A stretch of DNA of 64,000 bases from Polyangiaceae bacterium UTPRO1 (GCA_002050235.1 MWST01000035.1:131693-195692), one strand, 5' to 3'; shown: positions 1 through 7,883, counted from the first letter of the stretch. Notes: a model not told the origin generated them from the sequence alone. A program made the numbers and translations.

Positions 1-256
1 CGAGCGGCAGCCCGGCGAAGCGCACGCGCGGTGCTTCGCCGGGAAGGTGGATCGCGAACGAGGGCCGGCGCATGCCGGCGCCCCCGTCCGCGTCCTCCGC
101 CACCCGCACCATGCTCGACGCCGCGGCGAGATCGGCGAGCAACGAGCGCATCTCCGCCGCCGCGGGTCCGTCGTCGAGCGCCGCGGTGACCGCGATCGGC
201 CGCTGCAGGTACTCGAGATAGCGTCCCAGCGACGCCTTCAGTTCGTCGTCGAGCAT
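1..256 (-). CDS. ahpF: Alkyl hydroperoxide reductase subunit F, N-terminal part (cut by window edge)
   Basis: Only the first 85 or so codons are inside the window. The protein starts MLDDELKASLGRYLEYLQRP and continues with a DDGPAAAEMRSLL stretch. This matches the N-terminal thioredoxin-fold domain of AhpF, the flavoprotein that passes electrons from NADH to AhpC. It lies 16 bp downstream of ahpC on the same strand, the usual ahpCF order, so it is probably co-transcribed and OxyR-controlled. The FAD/NADH domains and CxxC centres lie outside the window and cannot be checked. Plain thioredoxin reductases lack this N-terminal extension, which favours AhpF. Confidence 0.8.
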   Translation of the reverse strand, partial: MLDDELKASLGRYLEYLQRPIAVTAALDDGPAAAEMRSLLADLAAASSMVRVAEDADGGAGMRRPSFAIHLPGEAPRVRFAGLPL

Positions 257-272
257 GCGGATAGGATCCCCT

Positions 273-836
273 TCAGATCTTGCCGACGAGCTCCAGCGAC
301 GGCTTCAGCGTCTTCTGGCCTTCCTGCCACTTGGCCGGACACACCTCTCCCGGATGCGTGGCCACGTACTGCGCGGCCTTCACCTTGCGCAGCAGCTCGG
401 CGGCGTCGCGGCCGATGCCGTTGTCGTGGATCTCGCAGAGCTTGATCTTGCCTTCGGGGTCGACGACGAAGCTGCCGCGCAGCGCCAGGCCGGCTTCCTC
501 GATCAGGACGTCGAAGTTGCGGGCCAGCGTGGCCGTGGGATCGCCGACCAGCGGATAGCGGACTTTCTTGATCGCCGGCGAGGTGTCGTGCCAGGCCTTG
601 TGCGCGAAGTGCGTGTCCGTCGACACGCCGTACACCTCGACGCCGAGCTTCTTGAACTCGTCGTAGTGATCGGCGAGATCCTCGAGCTCGGTCGGACAGA
701 CGAAGGTGAAATCGGCGGGATAGAAGACGAAGACGCTCCACTTGCCGCGGATCGACGCGTCGGACACCGTGACGAACTTGCCGTCGTGGAACGCCTCGGC
801 TTTGAACGGCTTGATGGTCGTGTTGATCAATGACAT
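273..836 (-). CDS. ahpC: Peroxiredoxin, alkyl hydroperoxide reductase subunit C
   Basis: A 187-residue typical 2-Cys peroxiredoxin that reduces H2O2, organic peroxides and, in this family, peroxynitrite. The peroxidatic cysteine is Cys47 in FTFVCPTE and the resolving cysteine is Cys166 in GEVCPAKW, both where enterobacterial AhpC has them. The start at 836 is supported by an AGGAGG ribosome-binding site about 8 bp upstream and by the family length. ahpF follows after 16 bp. Upstream lies a 10-3-10 inverted repeat (921-943) that is the likely OxyR operator. The first nine codons, ribosome-binding site and promoter are duplicated at 1978-2130. Confidence 0.96.
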   Translation of the reverse strand: MSLINTTIKPFKAEAFHDGKFVTVSDASIRGKWSVFVFYPADFTFVCPTELEDLADHYDEFKKLGVEVYGVSTDTHFAHKAWHDTSPAIKKVRYPLVGDPTATLARNFDVLIEEAGLALRGSFVVDPEGKIKLCEIHDNGIGRDAAELLRKVKAAQYVATHPGEVCPAKWQEGQKTLKPSLELVGKI

Positions 837-961
837 CTCGATTCCTCCTCCTGGTTGGTGGTTCACTGCCGGAGCTCCCCGGCGCCGTTCCTGTCTGCAC
901 CCGGAATCGGCATTAGTCCAATCGAACGTTTTGAACGTCCGATCATTTTCAGTTGTCGTCG
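809..961. repeat. Direct repeat copy 1: ahpC 5' end, ribosome-binding site, promoter and operator
   Basis: This 153-bp segment recurs at 1978-2130 in the same orientation with 8 mismatches and no gaps (offset exactly 1169). It covers the first nine codons of ahpC, the AGGAGG site, the untranslated leader and the inverted-repeat operator. This copy drives the intact ahpC. The two copies bracket a 1.0-kb segment holding a transposase remnant and a nitrobindin-like gene. Confidence 0.95.
921..943. promoter_or_regulatory. Candidate OxyR operator upstream of ahpC
   Basis: The arms ATCGAACGTT and AACGTCCGAT are separated by TTG and pair at nine of ten positions. The site lies about 85 bp upstream of the ahpC start, is conserved in the duplicated copy at 2090-2112, and oxyR is in the same locus. 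OxyR as the binding protein is inferred from context; the sequence is not the E. coli ATAG consensus. Confidence 0.55.
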
Positions 962-1272
962 CAAGGTATCTGCAACGACCTTTGCCGCGTGCCGTCATGC
1001 CAGGGCGAGCGGAGCGTGCAGACGACACGGTCGTCGGGAAGATGAGACAACCGCTCTTGCGCCAGCGGCGGTCGCAAGAGGATGTGAACGTACGGCAGGA
1101 TGTGGCCCACGAGCTCCGCGGCTCCGGCGGATGGCCGCCGGCCGCAGCAGCTCGGGCAGAGGCGCCGACGCTGGCAGGAGAACGACACGAGCGTTTTGGC
1201 GCGGCCGCCCGCGCACTGAAACCGCGCGTCGTCGGAATCCTGCGTGCCGTCGAGCACCCGCACGACGCGCAC
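949..1272 (-). pseudogene. IS91-type transposase remnant (zinc-binding N-terminal domain)
   Basis: The 107-codon frame contains [16 protein letters not shown] followed by [13 protein letters not shown]. This closely follows the zinc-binding region at the N-terminus of IS91/ISCR-family transposases (FSCKRRGFCPSCGARR, then AAHLVDHVIPHV). The similarity fades after that point, and neither the tyrosine catalytic domain nor the rest of the roughly 400-residue protein is present. The upstream Cys pair is also incomplete. I read it as a decayed fragment. It lies between the two copies of the duplicated ahpC promoter, which suggests that a mobile element took part in the rearrangement. The 3' end runs into the repeat copy. 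Confidence 0.6.
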
Positions 1273-1352
1273 GCCGACACCTACTTTTTCCGCAATCCTG
1301 CATGAAACGGCCCCGCGAAGGCGAAACCGTTTTCATGTCAGCGCAAGGACCC

Positions 1353-1958
1353 TCACCTGTTCTCTATGCTCGGGTGGTAGCGTTTGACACGACGTAGGGT
1401 GTTGCGGTCGGTGTGGTTCATTTCCTTACCGCCGAGCGCCGCGAGTTTCAGTACCAGGGTTTGCGTGTAATTGAATGTGCCGTCGTCACTGAGCGTGAAG
1501 GTGCCCTCGAAGCCCCGCAGTTCGGCCCGCTCGGAAAGGTACTTGTTCTGCAGGATGCCGAAATTCGGGTCACCGGGCGTTGCCTTGAAGCGGAGACTCG
1601 TGTCGCGCGGCTTGGCGGTGCCGCCGGCCAGGATGGCAATGCCGCGTCCGAAGACGACATTCCGGATGATCGTGCCGGTCGCTTTCTCCCAGAGCAGGTA
1701 ACCGATCTCATCGTGGAATGGCTCCATGGCCTCTTCGCCGTGCCGCCACGCCTGGTTCTCGTACTTCAAGCCCTCGAGTTCCTGCTTACCGTTTTCCTGC
1801 TTCGGGATCGGATGGAAGCGGAAACGTTCAAAGTAGCTCGTCTCCGACGTCTCGCCGTCCCGGTTGTGAAAGGAAACGTCGACACCCACGTCGCCTTCCC
1901 ATTCGCCGACGAGCCATGTGAGTGGACCCAGCCGTTGCGGACCAAGAATTTTCGTCAT
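1353..1958 (-). CDS. Nitrobindin/FABP-like beta-barrel protein (DUF1794-type)
   Basis: A 201-residue soluble protein with no signal peptide. It opens LGPLTWLVGEWEGD, the usual start of the nitrobindin/fatty-acid-binding-like barrel. A central FHDEIGYLLWE stretch and a C-terminal MNHTDRNTLRRV stretch follow; the latter resembles the region that supplies the heme-ligating histidine in nitrobindins. Members bind heme and some act on nitric oxide or peroxynitrite; heme binding here is inference. The start at 1958 is chosen because AGGAG lies about 7 bp upstream and its ATG overlaps the stop of an ahpC-derived leader peptide (ATGA). An ATG two codons upstream sits directly on the ribosome-binding site. 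Its promoter is copy 2 of the duplicated ahpC promoter, so peroxide induction is likely. Confidence 0.75.
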   Translation of the reverse strand: MTKILGPQRLGPLTWLVGEWEGDVGVDVSFHNRDGETSETSYFERFRFHPIPKQENGKQELEGLKYENQAWRHGEEAMEPFHDEIGYLLWEKATGTIIRNVVFGRGIAILAGGTAKPRDTSLRFKATPGDPNFGILQNKYLSERAELRGFEGTFTLSDDGTFNYTQTLVLKLAALGGKEMNHTDRNTLRRVKRYHPSIENR

Positions 1959-2005
1959 GTCCATACTCCTTTGCACCGCTTGATGGTCGTGTAGATCAAT
2001 GACAT
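1955..2005 (-). CDS. 16-residue leader peptide made from a truncated ahpC start
   Basis: The duplicated ahpC ribosome-binding site and start codon are followed by an open frame of MSLIYTTIKRCKGVWT. The first nine residues match AhpC except Asn5 to Tyr; the rest is new sequence created at the junction. Its TGA stop overlaps the ATG of the nitrobindin-like gene (ATGA), and AGGAG lies within its last codons. The arrangement would allow translational coupling. Whether the peptide has any function of its own is unknown. Confidence 0.6.
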   Translation of the reverse strand: MSLIYTTIKRCKGVWT

Positions 2006-2130
2006 CTCGATTCCTCCTCCTGGTTGACGGTTCACGGCCGGAGCTCCCCGGCGCCGTTCCTGTCTGCACCCGGAATCGGCATTAGTCCAATCGAACGTTT
2101 TGAATGTCCGATCATTTCCGGTTATCGTCG
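1978..2130. repeat. Direct repeat copy 2: duplicated ahpC promoter, operator and 5' codons
   Basis: This is the second copy of the 153-bp segment, 145 of 153 bases identical to 809-961. It lies between the nitrobindin-like gene and oxyR, with the ahpC-type promoter facing the nitrobindin-like gene and the operator next to the oxyR start. Since ahpC-oxyR is a common divergent pair, this copy may be the original intergenic region and copy 1 the derived one, or the reverse. Confidence 0.95.
2090..2112. promoter_or_regulatory. Candidate OxyR operator between oxyR and the nitrobindin-like gene
   Basis: This is the second copy of the 10-3-10 inverted repeat, with one further mismatch in the right arm (AATGTCCGAT). 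It ends 22 bp before the GTG start of oxyR and about 85 bp before the leader peptide. A bound regulator could therefore both repress oxyR and activate the opposite gene, the common LysR-family arrangement. Confidence 0.5.
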
Positions 2131-2134
2131 GTCG

Positions 2135-3106
2135 GTGGCCGATCTCGGACAGATCACCCTCACGCAGATGCGCTACGCCGTCGCCGTCGAGACCACCGGC
2201 AACTTCCGCGAAGCCGCCGCCCGCTGCCACGTGTCGCAGTCGGGCCTCAGCATGCAGCTCCGCAAGCTCGAGGAGCTGCTCGGAGTAGTGCTCTTCGACC
2301 GCAGCAAGAAGCCGCTGCTCGTAACCGCCGACGGGGCAGCGGCGCTCGCCCAGATGCGTGCGGTCCTGCGCGAAACCGAACGGCTCGGGCAGGTCGTGGT
2401 CGAGGGCGAGGAGCCCGCCGGGCCTTTCCGCCTGGGCGTCATCCCGACCCTCTCGCCGACCGTCCTGCCCTTGTTCCTCGGACGCTTCGCCGCCGCGCAC
2501 CCGCGGGTCGAGCTGGTCGTCGAGGAGCTCAAGACCGAGGAGATCATCGCCCGCCTCCGCGCCGACACCCTCGATGCCGGCCTCGCGGCGACCCCACTCA
2601 GGGTGGCGGGCCTGCGCGAGGAGCCCCTCGGCCGCGAGCGCATGCTCGCCTACCTGCCGCCCGGCGACCCGCTGCTACGCAGACGGACGGTCACGCAGGC
2701 CGCGCTCCGGACCCGCGACCTCTGGATCATGGCGGAAGGGCACTGTTTCCGAAGCCAGGTACTCTCGTACTGCGGCAGCGAGCCGCACCCGCACCCATCC
2801 GGCATCCAGTTCGAAAGCGGCAGCTTCGAAACCCTCGTGCGGCTCGTCGATGAAGGCCTCGGCGCCACGGTGCTCCCCGAGCTGGTCGTCGACGGCCTCC
2901 CGGCGGCGCGGCGCCGGCGGCAGGTCCGGCCTCTCGTTGCCCCGACCCCGGTGCGCGAGATCGGGCTGGTGACCGCCCGGAGCCACCTGCGGCGCCGAGT
3001 CACCGACGCGCTCGCAGCCGAGATCCGCCGCGGGCTCGGGCAGGCGCTCGCACCCGCCGCGCGTAGCGGCCTCGTACTCGATCCGCTGGCCGCCTCCGAC
3101 GCCTGA
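2135..3106 (+). CDS. oxyR: LysR-family hydrogen-peroxide sensor
   Basis: A 323-residue LysR-type regulator. The N-terminal winged helix-turn-helix is clear (GNFREAAARCHVSQSGLSMQ), followed by a substrate-binding-like domain. The two redox cysteines of OxyR are visible as Cys204 and Cys213 in EGHCFRSQVLSYC, with the same spacing as Cys199/Cys208 of E. coli OxyR. The GTG at 2135 is preferred because it places the helix-turn-helix at the family position; the frame stays open upstream to 2024 through the operator, which is unlikely to be coding. No good ribosome-binding site precedes it, so the transcript may be leaderless. It is divergent from the nitrobindin-like and ahpCF genes it probably controls. 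Confidence 0.88.
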   Translation: MADLGQITLTQMRYAVAVETTGNFREAAARCHVSQSGLSMQLRKLEELLGVVLFDRSKKPLLVTADGAAALAQMRAVLRETERLGQVVVEGEEPAGPFRLGVIPTLSPTVLPLFLGRFAAAHPRVELVVEELKTEEIIARLRADTLDAGLAATPLRVAGLREEPLGRERMLAYLPPGDPLLRRRTVTQAALRTRDLWIMAEGHCFRSQVLSYCGSEPHPHPSGIQFESGSFETLVRLVDEGLGATVLPELVVDGLPAARRRRQVRPLVAPTPVREIGLVTARSHLRRRVTDALAAEIRRGLGQALAPAARSGLVLDPLAASDA

Positions 3107-3134
3107 GCCGCGATCTCGCCGCCCCGCGCCTCGG

Positions 3135-3321
3135 GATCGACCACTGCGCCCGCAAGCGGGCGCGACGACGGTCGGAAAGCCTTTCGTCGACAAGCTCGGC
3201 GCGTCCGTGGATCGACCACTGCGCCCGCAAGCGGGCGCGACGACGGTCGGAAAGCCTTTCGTCGACAAGCTCGGCGCGTCCGTGGATCGGCCACTGCGCC
3301 CGCAAGCGGGCGCGACGACGG
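3135..3321. repeat. 75-bp tandem repeat, 2.5 copies, each with an 8-bp palindrome
   Basis: Units start at 3135, 3210 and 3285 with a period of exactly 75 bp; the third stops after 37 bp. The copies are nearly identical. Each contains the hairpin GCGCCCGCAAGCGGGCGC (first copy 3146-3163). The rest of the unit carries a GTCGAC-centred motif. The array sits between the convergent oxyR and patatin genes, the usual place for REP-like elements and terminators. Because 75 is divisible by three, several frames read as 25-residue repeats, but none looks like a real protein. Confidence 0.9.
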
Positions 3322-3377
3322 CGCCGCCGGCCGTCGCCTCGCAGCCGCGAGCGCTGCGCCGGCGCCCACGCACGGCG

Positions 3378-4544
3378 TCACCCGCGCGGCCGCAGCGGCC
3401 GCATGAAGAAGCCCTCGATCTCGGTGCGCGCGGCATGGACGTCGCTGCGCCCGAGCTCTACGAGCCGGCTGCAGAAAGTGGTGTCGAAGAGCAGGTAGCT
3501 CGCGAGATCGCGCGTCGCTTCGTCGCTCCCGAGGCCGCGGAGCAGGTAGCGAACGACTATCGGAATGTGGTCGGCGAGCTCGCCGGCGATGGCGCCGATG
3601 GACACCGAGGGCTTGATCGACAGCACCTCGATCTCGCGGAAATCGTCTGGGGTCTTGCCGCCGCCCCAACGGATGACGCTCGTGTTCACACGGGCACTGT
3701 GTTCGATGTCCGACTCGATGGCGTCGAGGAGCACGGCATCGAGCAGTACGCCCGCCACCTGGGCGATGGTGGGCGCAGGCCGCCGGTGGCCGTCGTCGAC
3801 TGACGGCGCCGACACGCCGCGGACGCCGATCGCGATTATGCGATCGGCGCCGAGCTGGATGGCAGGGGCGAGCGGCGCCGTATTGCGAATGCAGCCGTCG
3901 GCGAAATGGCGGCTACCGAGCTCGACGGAGGGAAAGAAGATCGGAATCGCACTCGATGCCATGAAATGCTCGACGCCGAGCTCCGCGCGCTCGATGCTCC
4001 AGCGCGTACGGCTCCACAGGCTCAAGTCCGGTGCCGCCTCGACGAAGAGAACGCCGCTGCCGCTGTAGAGATCGGTAGCGGCGACCGCCACGCCGCGCAG
4101 CACCCCGGCTGCGAGGTTGGCGGCGATCCGGCCGGCCTGGAACTCGTTGCCGATCAAGCGGCGGAGCGGCGTGGTGTCGAGAAGAGCCTTGCCGGTCACG
4201 TTCCCCACCAGGCCGCCGAAGGTGAGGTCGCGCACCCAGCGGAGCCCGATCGAGCCGAGAGAGGCGACGTCGGTACGAAAGACGCGGTCGGCGGTGAGGC
4301 CGCGCCACACCGTAGCCAGCCGCTCGATCCCCGCAGCGCAGCTATCCGCCGTCGCGGCGAGGAGTCCGACGTTGATCGCGCCCGCGCTCGAGCCCACGAA
4401 GAGGCCGATGTTCGAGTGCTGCGGCGCGATGCATCCGATCTCGACGAGACCGAGGAGGACTCCGGCCTGGTAAGCTCCCCGGGCGCCGCCGCCCGAGAGC
4501 ACGAGCGCAGTCCGCGCGGCATCCGTCGCGACCGTCTCCGCCAT
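3378..4544 (-). CDS. Patatin-like phospholipase
   Basis: A 388-residue patatin-family lipid acyl hydrolase. The oxyanion-hole loop is SGGGARGAYQ at residues 17-26, the nucleophile is Ser53 in GSSAG, and the partner aspartate is Asp216 in ADGC. The family cleaves acyl groups from phospholipids by a Ser-Asp dyad. No signal peptide is seen, so it is probably cytoplasmic or loosely membrane-bound. The ATG at 4544 fits the usual short lead-in before the first beta strand. It is convergent with oxyR and divergent from pgl with about 107 bp between starts. The substrate cannot be told from sequence. Confidence 0.9.
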   Translation of the reverse strand: MAETVATDAARTALVLSGGGARGAYQAGVLLGLVEIGCIAPQHSNIGLFVGSSAGAINVGLLAATADSCAAGIERLATVWRGLTADRVFRTDVASLGSIGLRWVRDLTFGGLVGNVTGKALLDTTPLRRLIGNEFQAGRIAANLAAGVLRGVAVAATDLYSGSGVLFVEAAPDLSLWSRTRWSIERAELGVEHFMASSAIPIFFPSVELGSRHFADGCIRNTAPLAPAIQLGADRIIAIGVRGVSAPSVDDGHRRPAPTIAQVAGVLLDAVLLDAIESDIEHSARVNTSVIRWGGGKTPDDFREIEVLSIKPSVSIGAIAGELADHIPIVVRYLLRGLGSDEATRDLASYLLFDTTFCSRLVELGRSDVHAARTEIEGFFMRPLRPRG

Positions 4545-4651
4545 CGCCGGTCATCGACCACGAGGCATCGCCGGGGTCAAGCGCCGGTGCCGTCCCTGGT
4601 CGCCGGCGGCATCCTTGAGGCGGGCGGTGAAAGGCGGCATAGCAGCTTGCG

Positions 4652-5383
4652 ATGACGGGTGCGCGAATCGAGGTCGAAATCCTCGCTGACGGCGAAGCGC
4701 TGGCGCGGGCGGTAGCCGAGCGCCTCTGCGCGGTCGCTGCGGCAGCAGCGACGACACCCTTCACGATCGCGCTCTCCGGCGGCTCGACGCCGCGGCGGCT
4801 CTACGAGCTCCTGGCCGCACCGCCCTCCCGTACCCTCCTGCCGTGGGCGAAGATCGAGCTCTTCTTCGGCGACGAGCGCAGCGTCCCGCCGGAGCATCCG
4901 GACTCGAACTACGGCATGGCGAAGCGCGCGCTCCTCGATCACGTGTCCGTCGTCGCCCATCGCATGGAAGCCGAGCGGGGCGACGCCGAGGGCTATGCGC
5001 GGCTCCTCGGGGAGCGGGTGGCGCGGCGCCGCGACGGCGTCCCGGTGCTCGACGTCGTCCTGCTCGGCATCGGCGAGGACGGCCACACGGCGTCGCTCTT
5101 CCCGGGCACCGCGGCCCTCACCGAGCGCACGCGCTGGGTGGTCATGAACGACGTTCCGCAGCTGCAGACGCAGCGCATGACGCTCACGTATCCCGTCCTC
5201 AACGCCGCCGATCACGTCTGGGTGCTCGCGGCCGGCGCCGGCAAGCGCGCCATGGTCGCCGAGTGCCTCGAAGCGGCACGGCGCGGCGACGACCCGCCGC
5301 CGCACCCGGTCGTCGGTGTCCGTCCGACCGGCGGCGAGCTCATCTGGTTCCTCGACGAGGCGGCCGCACGGCCGGCGGTCTGA
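4652..5383 (+). CDS. pgl: 6-phosphogluconolactonase
   Basis: A 243-residue DevB/SOL-type lactonase that hydrolyses 6-phosphogluconolactone to 6-phosphogluconate. The family motifs SGGSTPRRLYE, FFGDERSVPPEHPDSN and GIGEDGHTASLFPG are all present and in order. The ATG at 4652 gives normal length. It is the first gene of a pgl-gnd-glk run; gnd follows after 21 bp. Glucose-6-phosphate dehydrogenase (zwf), which often precedes pgl, is not in the window. Confidence 0.95.
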   Translation: MTGARIEVEILADGEALARAVAERLCAVAAAAATTPFTIALSGGSTPRRLYELLAAPPSRTLLPWAKIELFFGDERSVPPEHPDSNYGMAKRALLDHVSVVAHRMEAERGDAEGYARLLGERVARRRDGVPVLDVVLLGIGEDGHTASLFPGTAALTERTRWVVMNDVPQLQTQRMTLTYPVLNAADHVWVLAAGAGKRAMVAECLEAARRGDDPPPHPVVGVRPTGGELIWFLDEAAARPAV

Positions 5384-5404
5384 CGGCCGGGAAAGGTCTC
5401 CCGC

Positions 5405-6838
5405 ATGCAGCAGATCGGACTCATCGGACTGGCCGTCATGGGCGAGAACCTGGCCCTCAACATCGAGCGCAACGGCTTTCCCATCGCGGTCTACAACCGG
5501 AGCTACGCCAAGACCGAGGCGCTCTTGAGCGGCCGCGCCAAGGGCAAGAACGTGGTCGGCGCGAAGACGCCGGCGGAGCTCGTTGCCGCGCTCGCGCGCC
5601 CGCGCCGCATCATCGTCATGGTGAAGGCCGGCGATCCGGTGGACGCGGTGATCGCGGAGCTCCGGCCGTTGCTCGAGTCCGGCGACATCCTGGTCGACGG
5701 CGGCAACTCGCACTTCAGCGATACCGATCGGCGCGCCGCCGCCCTCGACCCGACCGGCATCGAGTTCTTCGGCATGGGCGTGAGCGGCGGCGAGGAAGGG
5801 GCGCTCTGGGGTCCGAGTCTCATGCCCGGCGGTGATGAAGCCACGTATCGCCATCTCGAGCCCATCCTCACCAAGATCGCCGCCAAGGCGGACTCCGGCC
5901 CGTGCGTCACCTACGTCGGCCGCAAGAGCGCCGGCCACTTCGTGAAGATGGTGCACAACGGCATCGAGTACGGCGACATGCAGCTGATCGCCGAGTCGTA
6001 CGATCTCATGCGCCACGGACTCGGGCTCGGAGCGCCCGAGATCGCCCGGATCTTCGCCGAGTGGAACGCCGGCGAGCTGCAGTCGTTCCTGATCGAGATC
6101 ACGGCGAAGATCGTGAATTTCAAGGACGACAGAGGCGGCCGCAGGCCGCTCATCGACGCCATCGTCGACGCCGCCGGCCAGAAGGGCACCGGCAAGTGGA
6201 CCACCCAGGCCGCGCTCGACCTCGGGATAGCGATCCCGACCATCACCGCCGCCGTCGATGCGCGCATCATGTCGTCGCAGCGGGCGACGCGTCTCGCCGC
6301 CGCCAAGGTCTACCCGCCGGCGCCGAAGCCCCTCGCCCGCGGTAAGAAAGCGGCGATCGCGGACATCCGCGCCGCCCTCTACGCAGCGAAGATCTGCTCG
6401 TACGCACAAGGCTTCGCGTTGCTCGCCGCGGCATCGAAGGAATTCGACTACGGCGTCAAGCTCGGCGAGATGGCCCGCATCTGGAAGGGCGGGTGCATCA
6501 TCCGCGCCGCCTTCCTCGACCGTATCCGCCAAGCCTGCGAACGCGATCCGCACCTCGCCAACCTGCTCCTCGACCGCGACTTCGCAAAGGCCGTCAAAGC
6601 GCGCGTCGAGTCGTGGCGTCGAACCGTGCATCTCGGGGTGAAGCTCGGCATCGCGCTCCCGGCGATGGCAGCGTCGCTCGCCTACTTCGACGGCTTCCGA
6701 CGTGCACGGACGCCGGCCAACCTGATCCAGGGACAACGCGACTTCTTCGGCGCCCACACCTACGCGCGCCTCGATCGCGACGGGATCTTCCACACCGACT
6801 GGTCGAGCGACCATGACGACACACGTTCTCGCGGGTGA
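5405..6838 (+). CDS. gnd: 6-phosphogluconate dehydrogenase (decarboxylating)
   Basis: A 477-residue enzyme of the long (about 470-residue) type that converts 6-phosphogluconate to ribulose 5-phosphate with NADP+. The N-terminal Rossmann motif is GLAVMGENLALNI. Substrate and catalytic loops are GVSGGEEGALWGPSLMPGG and FVKMVHNGIEYGDMQ, with the catalytic lysine in the latter. The end is family-like (FHTDW) followed by a short extra tail. The last 26 bp overlap the start of glk, so the two are probably translationally coupled. Confidence 0.97.
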   Translation: MQQIGLIGLAVMGENLALNIERNGFPIAVYNRSYAKTEALLSGRAKGKNVVGAKTPAELVAALARPRRIIVMVKAGDPVDAVIAELRPLLESGDILVDGGNSHFSDTDRRAAALDPTGIEFFGMGVSGGEEGALWGPSLMPGGDEATYRHLEPILTKIAAKADSGPCVTYVGRKSAGHFVKMVHNGIEYGDMQLIAESYDLMRHGLGLGAPEIARIFAEWNAGELQSFLIEITAKIVNFKDDRGGRRPLIDAIVDAAGQKGTGKWTTQAALDLGIAIPTITAAVDARIMSSQRATRLAAAKVYPPAPKPLARGKKAAIADIRAALYAAKICSYAQGFALLAAASKEFDYGVKLGEMARIWKGGCIIRAAFLDRIRQACERDPHLANLLLDRDFAKAVKARVESWRRTVHLGVKLGIALPAMAASLAYFDGFRRARTPANLIQGQRDFFGAHTYARLDRDGIFHTDWSSDHDDTRSRG

Positions 6839-7811
6839 CATCGGCGGTACGAACTCGCGCCTCGCGCTCTACGCGGCAGACGGCGGCGCGCTGACTCTCA
6901 TCCGCGGCGCCACGTTCCCGAGCCGCGAGTACTCCGGGCTCGCGGACGTGATCGCCCGCTTCCTCGCGGACGCCGCTCCGACATCGACCGTCGCCGCCGC
7001 CTTCGGCATCGCCGGGCCGGTCGTCGACGACGCCGTCACCGCCACCAACCTCCCCTGGCACATCCGGGGCGAGGCCCTGCGCAGCCTCCTCGGCACCCCG
7101 CACGTCCGCCTCTTGAATGACCTCGAGGCGACCGCATACGGCGCCCTCGCCCTGCCGGCGACGAAGCTCCTCGTCCTGAGTCCGGGGATTGCGCGGGCGG
7201 GAAATCGCGCCGTGATCGCCGCCGGCACCGGGCTCGGCCAGGCACTCCTCTTCTGGGACGGTACGCGCCACGTACCGGTAGCGACCGAGGGTGGCCATGC
7301 CGACTTCGCACCACGCGACGAGGTCGAGCACGACCTGCTGCGCTGGCTCGAACGCAAGTACGACGGCCACGTCTCGTACGAACGCACTGTCTCGGGTCAC
7401 GGGCTCGCCAATATCTTCGACTTCCTCGTCGAGTGCTGCCGGATGCCGGTCGCCGAAGCGACGCGTCGCCGCCTCGAACACGAAGACCGGGCGGCCGTAA
7501 TCGGCAAGCTCGGCGTCGCCGGCGCCTGCGGCACGGCCGTCGCCGCCGTAGAGCGCTTCGTCGCGATCTACGGCGCCCAAGCCGGCAACCTGGCGCTCAC
7601 CGGCATGGCGACCGGCGGCATCTACGTCGGCGGCGGCATCGTCAACAAGCTGCTGCCGGCGATTGCGGGCGGCGCCTTCATGCGCGCGTTCATCGCCAAG
7701 GGCCGCTACGAGCGGTTCATGCGCGAGATTCCCGTCCGGATCATCCGCGATCCGGACGCGGGGCTGTACGGAGCGGCGCACGTAGCCGCGACCCTGGCAC
7801 CGGCGCCGTAG
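6813..7811 (+). CDS. glk: Glucokinase
   Basis: A 332-residue group A-type bacterial glucokinase that makes glucose 6-phosphate from glucose and ATP. The phosphate-binding motif GDIGGTNSRLAL is at the N-terminus. The catalytic aspartate lies in LLNDLEATAYG, and TEGGHADFAP and the AAGTGLGQA loop match the family. The ATG at 6813 lies inside the 3' end of gnd. With pgl and gnd it forms a glucose-entry and oxidative pentose phosphate operon that lacks only zwf. Confidence 0.95.
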   Translation: MTTHVLAGDIGGTNSRLALYAADGGALTLIRGATFPSREYSGLADVIARFLADAAPTSTVAAAFGIAGPVVDDAVTATNLPWHIRGEALRSLLGTPHVRLLNDLEATAYGALALPATKLLVLSPGIARAGNRAVIAAGTGLGQALLFWDGTRHVPVATEGGHADFAPRDEVEHDLLRWLERKYDGHVSYERTVSGHGLANIFDFLVECCRMPVAEATRRRLEHEDRAAVIGKLGVAGACGTAVAAVERFVAIYGAQAGNLALTGMATGGIYVGGGIVNKLLPAIAGGAFMRAFIAKGRYERFMREIPVRIIRDPDAGLYGAAHVAATLAPAP

Positions 7812-7883
7812 CCCGATCCACGGCCCGGCGCGGAACGAGCGCATCTGTCAAACCATTCCTCCGCATGCTAGCCAGTCCGGAGC

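Noticed and set aside
3135..3321. CRISPR array
   Set aside because: Repeats are directly adjacent with no unique spacers and there are no cas genes.
2650..3669. A protein with 25-residue repeats reading through the 75-bp tandem array
   Set aside because: The periodicity follows only from the DNA repeat length; the frame crosses oxyR in antisense and shows no start signal.
4577..6841. A 754-codon antisense frame across pgl and gnd
   Set aside because: It mirrors two clear genes and shows no domain of its own.
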